A DNA stretch of 64,000 nucleotides from Moringa oleifera (lineage: Eukaryota > Streptophyta > Magnoliopsida > Brassicales > Moringaceae): NCBI GenBank assembly GCA_021397835.1, contig JAJFZO010000896.1, forward strand, positions 4,194,501 to 4,258,500, written 5' to 3'. A program made the translations under genes and the position numbers. This document shows, in pieces, positions 63,691-64,000 of this stretch. Below the pieces are notes generated by a model. It worked only from the letters and a program-made list of their open reading frames with translations. It was not told the DNA's origin and searched no databases. Within the stretch, counting starts at the first letter, position 1. The number at the start of each line of letters is the position of its first letter.

Positions 63691-64000
63691 TAATTTTCAT
63701 AAAAATTTAATTAAATTATTTATCTCATGAAATTACAATCTAATTAAACTATTATCTATATAATCTAACACAAATTAATTTTATTAACAAATAAAATTAA
63801 AAACTATAAAATTTAATTGACATTTAACTAATTTAAATTTCATAAAAACCTATTAAATTATTTATCTCAAATTATAATCTAATTAAACAATTAACTCTTT
63901 AACATAAAACAAACTAAATTTAATTAACCTATAAAATTAACAATTAAAAATTTTAATTGATACCTAACTAATTTAAATTTCATAAAAATCTAATTAAATT
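63691..64000 (+). repeat. AT-rich ~140-bp tandem repeat, runs off the edge
   Basis: The anchor 'cataaaaa' followed by 'ttaaattatttatctca'-like sequence recurs at 63698, 63841 and 63981, giving spacings of 143 and 140 bp. The intervening parts ('aatctaattaaac', 'ctataaaattaa', 'tttaattga') also recur in order. About 2.2 copies are visible. The sequence is unrelated to families A-D and contains almost no G or C. Confidence -1.

Noticed and set aside
1..64000. rRNA or tRNA genes, or telomere repeats
   Set aside because: No conserved rRNA blocks, tRNA A/B-box cloverleaf or TTTAGGG/TTAGGG runs were seen on either strand. The regular repetition does not resemble rDNA or 5S arrays.
1..64000. LTR retrotransposon or DNA transposon origin
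   Set aside because: No reverse transcriptase, integrase or transposase motifs, long terminal repeats, terminal inverted repeats or target-site duplications were recognised around the A/B junctions. Amplification by segment duplication explains the layout better, though an ancient element as the source of a monomer cannot be excluded.

Overview
This window is almost entirely non-coding repetitive DNA from what looks like a large eukaryotic nuclear genome, most likely a plant. The evidence is about 62.4 kb of diverged head-to-tail repeats, monomers near 180 bp in one family, heavy C/T and G/A variation between copies, and an AT-rich right flank with intron-like composition. No protein-coding gene, rRNA, tRNA or transposon with recognisable enzymes could be supported. 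The longest open frames (up to about 160 codons) lie inside the repeats and shift frame from one repeat unit to the next.

Layout. Two satellite-like families alternate, always in the same orientation. Family A consists of roughly 40-72 bp modules grouped into higher-order units of about 405 or 470 bp. It occupies about 1-6165, 7425-17055, 22411-30530, 34725-56592 and 60980-62436. Family B has a monomer of about 181 bp with three CCATGG palindromes in its consensus. It occupies about 6166-7424, 17056-22410, 30531-34724 and 56593-60979. At the right end are five in-register copies of a 58-bp repeat (C, 62437-62726), a degraded ~69-bp repeat (D, to about 63125), about 560 bp of AT-rich DNA without repeats, and an AT-rich ~140-bp tandem repeat that runs off the edge.

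How it was built. The array is hierarchical. A super-unit of about 2.2-2.4 kb inside family A occurs as an a/b dimer at three places (near 1, 12.0 kb and 51.5 kb), and a related fourth copy lies at 26.2-29.1 kb. A much larger block of A dimer, B block and following A is duplicated with a nearly constant offset of about 39.5 kb (about 11.0-23.85 kb against 50.4-62.44 kb). The pair shares the same A-to-B breakpoint and the same private deletion in B. The B-to-A breakpoint is shared by three copies. Later, small and nearly exact tandem duplications (32 bp x3, 62 bp x2, 309 bp x2, 19 bp x2 and others) arose on top.

The right-hand 1.6 kb is the edge of the array. Family A stops at 62437 against the 58-bp repeat, and after 63125 the DNA becomes AT-rich single-copy-looking sequence. 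One short acidic open frame and one AG...GTGAGT-flanked 40-bp interval there could be exon fragments of a minus-strand gene, but both are weak.

All statements come from reading the sequence by eye. Consensus lengths, boundaries (usually within 5-20 bp) and homologies need an alignment or dot plot to be made exact.
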